Source: Belnapia sp. (GTDB lineage: Bacteria; Pseudomonadota; Alphaproteobacteria; Acetobacterales; Acetobacteraceae). Taken from it: DNA of 6,523 bases. A model generated the notes under the pieces. It had not been told where the DNA came from. It saw only the letters and a program-made list of their open reading frames with translations, and did not search any database. The translations under genes and the position numbers were made by a program. Of the stretch, positions 5,858 to 6,523 are shown in pieces. Position 1 is the first letter of the stretch. The number at the start of each line of letters is the position of its first letter. Where the stretch lies: assembly GCA_028291445.1 (NCBI GenBank), contig JAQGIA010000099.1:1-6523 (forward strand), read 5' to 3'.

Positions 5858-6523
5858 ATGAAACGCTCGATGCGACCCGAACCCTCCGCCGGCGAGGCTG
5901 CCCGTCTGGGCGAGGAATTGCGCGACGCGCGCCTCACCCTCGGCCTGTCGATCGAGGATATCGCCGTTTCGCTGCGCATCCGACGGCCCTATCTGGTGGC
6001 GCTGGAGGAAGGCCGGGTCCGCGAGCTGCCAGCCCCCGCCTATGCCGTCGGCTTCGTCCGGACCTATGCCAAGGCGCTGGGGCTCGACGACGATGCCATG
6101 GTGCGGCGTTTCCGGGATGCCAGCGGCTCGGTCGTGCAGCGCAAGACCGACCTGATCTTCCCCGAACCGGTGCCGGAACGCGGCGTGCCGGCCGGGGCGG
6201 TGATCCTGGTGGGCGCCGTGCTGGCGATCGGCGCCTATATCGGCTGGTACCAGTGGTCCGGCAGCGGCACCCGCACGGTCGATACGGTGCCGCCCCTGCC
6301 GAGCCGGCTGGAACAAATCACGGCCGCACCACGCGAGGTGGCGCCGTCGTCCCTGGACCTGGCGCCGAGCTTGCCCGCCGCCGTCCCGCCGTCCTCCGGT
6401 GCGGCCGCCTCCACGGTGCCGCCGCGGGCCGGCAGTACCCCTTCGCAGCCCTTGCCGCCGGTGCCGGTGGCCCCGGTTGCCGCCGGTCGCACGGCGCCGC
6501 CGCCCGCACCAGGCATCGCAGCC
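5858..6523 (+). CDS. RodZ-like HTH and single-pass membrane protein, first 222 residues, cut by the window edge
   Basis: The frame is open from the ATG at 5858 to the right edge with no stop, so the C-terminus is missing. Residues 17-76 form the Xre-type helix-turn-helix of the RodZ family: LGEELRDARLTLGLSIEDIAVSLRI, then RPYLVALEEGR, then ELPAPAYAVGFVRTYAKALGLD, a very typical RodZ signature. A single hydrophobic segment at about 110-131 (VPAGAVILVGAVLAIGAYIGWY) should cross the inner membrane. The HTH would be cytoplasmic and the Pro/Ala/Ser-rich tail from about 144 onward periplasmic. RodZ links MreB to the cell-wall elongation machinery, and the periplasmic DUF4115-type domain would lie beyond the edge. 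The start is uncertain: GTG at 5846 and ATG at 5870 are in frame, and none has a clear ribosome-binding site. The gene follows lysC and the flavin enzyme, a neighbourhood seen in other alphaproteobacteria. Confidence 0.9.
   Translation, partial: MKRSMRPEPSAGEAARLGEELRDARLTLGLSIEDIAVSLRIRRPYLVALEEGRVRELPAPAYAVGFVRTYAKALGLDDDAMVRRFRDASGSVVQRKTDLIFPEPVPERGVPAGAVILVGAVLAIGAYIGWYQWSGSGTRTVDTVPPLPSRLEQITAAPREVAPSSLDLAPSLPAAVPPSSGAAASTVPPRAGSTPSQPLPPVPVAPVAAGRTAPPPAPGIAA

Overview
The window is GC-rich and densely coded, with short gaps. Several things point to an alphaproteobacterium, probably Rhodospirillales-like: a groES-groEL operon with a CIRCE operator and a heat-shock-type promoter, a UbiG quinone methyltransferase diverging from a LysC aspartate kinase, a DUF1178 gene close to grxC, and a RodZ-like HTH/transmembrane protein downstream of lysC. 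The exact genus cannot be read from the sequence.

Layout. Positions 1-1273 (minus strand) hold groES followed by the first 308 codons of groEL, which runs off the left edge. Their control region at about 1274-1413 has an RpoH-like promoter and a perfect CIRCE inverted repeat. Positions 1651-2518 (plus strand) hold grxC (glutaredoxin 3) and a DUF1178 zinc-ribbon gene. The 118-nt gap between them contains a second perfect CIRCE-type repeat. DUF1178 converges on ubiG (minus strand, 2562-3293), with a 10-bp-stem hairpin at the junction. ubiG diverges from lysC (plus strand, 3460-4683) across a 166-nt gap that carries three CGCTTTTC repeats. An FMN enzyme of the nitronate monooxygenase/FabK family (4689-5741) starts 5 nt after lysC. 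After a 116-nt gap comes a RodZ-like gene (from about 5858), which runs off the right edge.

How the genes relate. groESL is the essential chaperonin and shows dual heat-shock control (an RpoH-type promoter plus a HrcA operator). grxC, ubiG and lysC are housekeeping genes for thiol redox, ubiquinone synthesis and the aspartate-family amino acids. The most notable feature is the second CIRCE upstream of DUF1178. It suggests that this uncharacterised zinc-ribbon protein belongs to the HrcA regulon together with GroESL. A possible second observation is a well-placed internal ribosome-binding site and GTG in lysC, where Corynebacterium and Bacillus class enzymes start their separate regulatory beta subunit. 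I saw no mobile elements, CRISPR arrays, tRNAs or rRNAs.
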